In this document: in pieces, positions 62,652 to 64,000 of the stretch
How the letters are laid out: each line of letters begins with the position of its first letter
Numbering within the stretch: the first letter of the stretch is position 1
DNA from: Cryobacterium sp. GrIS_2_6
GTDB lineage: Bacteria > Actinomycetota > Actinomycetes > Actinomycetales > Microbacteriaceae
NCBI RefSeq assembly: GCF_035984545.1
Contig: NZ_JAXCHP010000001.1
Span: 1,426,001-1,490,000, forward strand
Reading direction: 5' to 3'
Length of the DNA stretch: 64,000 bases
Translations under genes and position numbers: made by a program
Notes under the pieces: generated by a model
Seen by the model: only the letters and a program-made list of their open reading frames with translations
What the model was told of the DNA's origin: nothing
Databases searched by the model: none

Positions 62652-62856
62652 ATGCCCCTCTCGTTTGTTCGGCGGCCAGTTTTGCACAATGCCCCTGAAC
62701 CTCAGGAACGTTGGGCAGGAATCGGGCGACCCGGCAGTCGATCAGTCATCTCCGGAGCGCCGCAAGCACGTCGCTACCGACGCACGGTTCACCAGGAGTG
62801 ACGGGCCAATCGGTGCGGTTCGAGATGGGAGTTGTACGGTTCTCTTGGCGGTGGAT

Positions 62857-64000
62857 CTAGTTGCCCTTCGTACAGGTTTGCTGATCAGCGGTCTGACCGG
62901 TCACGCTGGACGGGAGCACGGCATTGGCCCCAGCGGGCGCGGCCACGGGGTTCGCCGTCGGCGTTGGAACCGGTGTGGATGTGGAACCAGGTTTTGCGGT
63001 CGCGGCTGGCGTGGGAACAGGGGCCACCGGGGCGCTACTCGGGAGCACGGCCGCCCGGCCTGGGGCCCCAGAGAGCTGCAATGGTTTATCCGCGACCAAA
63101 GCCGTGTTCAAGACTGTGGCGGCACTGGACTGGGCGATCACCCGTCCTGGCTCGGCCGGGTCAGTGATGGTGGGGTACTGCACGAAGACCATGTTCGCCA
63201 GCCCTGTGTCCTTGATCGCGAGAGCGATCTGGACCAAGGTCGTCGGATTCGTCAGCGTATCCGAGAGAACCATGTTGCCCGTTGCCGCTTTGGCCAGGGA
63301 GAACAACGCGATCGGGTTTCCCAGGACGCCGCCACTTTGGACCTTCCGGACCAGAGCGGCCATGAAGAGCTGCTGGTTACTAATCCGCCCCAGGTCACTG
63401 CCATCACCGACACCGTGCCTACTGCGCAGGAACGAGAGCGCGTCGTCGCCGACGAGGGTTTGCTGGCCCGCCGCCAAATGCAACGGAGGCGTCGTGTACA
63501 GATCGGTGACCGCCGAGGCCAGGCAGACGGTGACCCCGCCGACAGCGTTCGACATGGCAGTCACCCCGTCGAAGCTAATCTCCGCGGCGTAGGGAATCTG
63601 GACGCCGGTGAGCTTCTCGATCGTCAACACAACGCACGACAGGCCACCACGAGATAGGGTCGTATTCAGCATCACCCGGCTGGACGCCGACGCGGTCCCA
63701 CCATCGGCCTGAGGACACGCGGGGACGGCAAGCATCAGGTCCCGGGGGAAACTAATCACACTGACGCTCTGATGATTCTGCGCAATGTGCAGCAGCATGG
63801 TCACGTCGTTGTTACCCGCGCCAGAACTACCCGCGAGCTCTGCAGCCGTCCCATAGGCCCCGCCCTGGCCGGTCCGGGTGTCCGTGCCCGTCAATAGCAG
63901 GTTTACCCCGCCGGCGATCGCGGTCACGTCCGCGGCAGGGGCAGGAGCCGCCGTGTCGCCGGGCGTCTGATCAAGGTGGGCCAAATGAACACCGGGCTTG
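62857..64000 (-). CDS. LytR-CpsA-Psr (LCP) family protein, N-terminus outside the window
   Basis: The frame is open to the window end (KPGVHLAHLDQTPGD), so the start and any membrane anchor lie beyond 64000. The visible 380 residues include the LCP core: LLLTGTDTRTGQ, DVTMLLHIAQNHQSVSVISF, PRDLMLAVPA, IPYAAEISFDGVTAMSNAVGG and RSRHGVGDGSDLGRISNQQ, with the Arg and Asp residues that bind the pyrophosphate lipid. A Pro/Thr/Ala-rich tail follows. LCP enzymes attach glycopolymers to peptidoglycan. Confidence 0.92.
   Translation of the reverse strand, partial: KPGVHLAHLDQTPGDTAAPAPAADVTAIAGGVNLLLTGTDTRTGQGGAYGTAAELAGSSGAGNNDVTMLLHIAQNHQSVSVISFPRDLMLAVPACPQADGGTASASSRVMLNTTLSRGGLSCVVLTIEKLTGVQIPYAAEISFDGVTAMSNAVGGVTVCLASAVTDLYTTPPLHLAAGQQTLVGDDALSFLRSRHGVGDGSDLGRISNQQLFMAALVRKVQSGGVLGNPIALFSLAKAATGNMVLSDTLTNPTTLVQIALAIKDTGLANMVFVQYPTITDPAEPGRVIAQSSAATVLNTALVADKPLQLSGAPGRAAVLPSSAPVAPVPTPAATAKPGSTSTPVPTPTANPVAAPAGANAVLPSSVTGQTADQQTCTKGN

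Overview
The window is high-GC DNA with actinobacterial gene families throughout: a primary-like sigma factor, DUF3566, DUF2316, DUF4383, an LCP protein, N-acetylmuramoyl-type cell wall-binding repeats and TTG/GTG starts. Gene content fits Microbacteriaceae (a Cryobacterium- or Leifsonia-like organism); this is an inference from protein families and not from a marker gene. No rRNA, complete tRNA or CRISPR array was found.

1-3.2 kb: the end of a LysE-type exporter, a small orphan protein behind a palindromic operator, a DUF998-like membrane protein, and the decayed start of a YdeP-type molybdopterin oxidoreductase joined to an NTF2-like fragment. 3.6-25 kb is dominated by stress and envelope genes: DUF2127-PAP2 phosphatase, a phosphatidylserine decarboxylase with an internal deletion, a Rho-N domain protein, YbdK ligase, CDGSH protein, CsbD, diacylglycerol kinase, PPK2, a SigB/HrdB-like sigma factor with a coupled leader peptide, DUF4383, PRC-barrel proteins, a TM-helix channel and YrzE. 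Remnants (YrzE copy, SDR, redox enzyme, cell wall-binding repeat, IS1380) lie between them.

22.5-36.5 kb: mobile elements and divergent regulator/enzyme pairs. An IS256 element has an 8-bp target duplication, an IS30 element sits in an IS3 remnant and an NAD(P)-binding gene, and an IS21 element splits an alpha/beta hydrolase with a 5-bp duplication. The pairs are TetR/aldo-keto reductase, TetR/SDR, MarR/DUF4267 and MarR/hydrolase, several with visible palindromic operators.

37-50 kb: a COG4705 membrane protein, a histidine kinase/response regulator pair divergent from an ABC ATPase/FtsX permease, DedA, DUF4870, a VanY-like lipoprotein, a second copy of the small orphan protein, DUF3566, and a secreted phosphodiesterase next to a secreted propeller-like protein. 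50.9-54.5 kb is a scrap zone with a tRNA 3-prime fragment, a PASTA fragment, IS3 and IS1380 pieces, and an intact acetoin/diacetyl reductase. 54.6-64 kb holds an unknown protein, an APC permease, a divergent NRAMP/VIT metal pair, an IS3 element with an internal stop that truncates a membrane protein gene, a frameshifted membrane gene and an LCP protein cut by the window end.

The density of IS elements and broken genes indicates a plastic accessory region. The most novel material is: duplicated small orphan families, 77-bp direct repeats that bracket a MarR/hydrolase cassette, a third ORF coupled to istB in the IS21 element, and genes whose reading frames were rewritten by neighbouring remnants.
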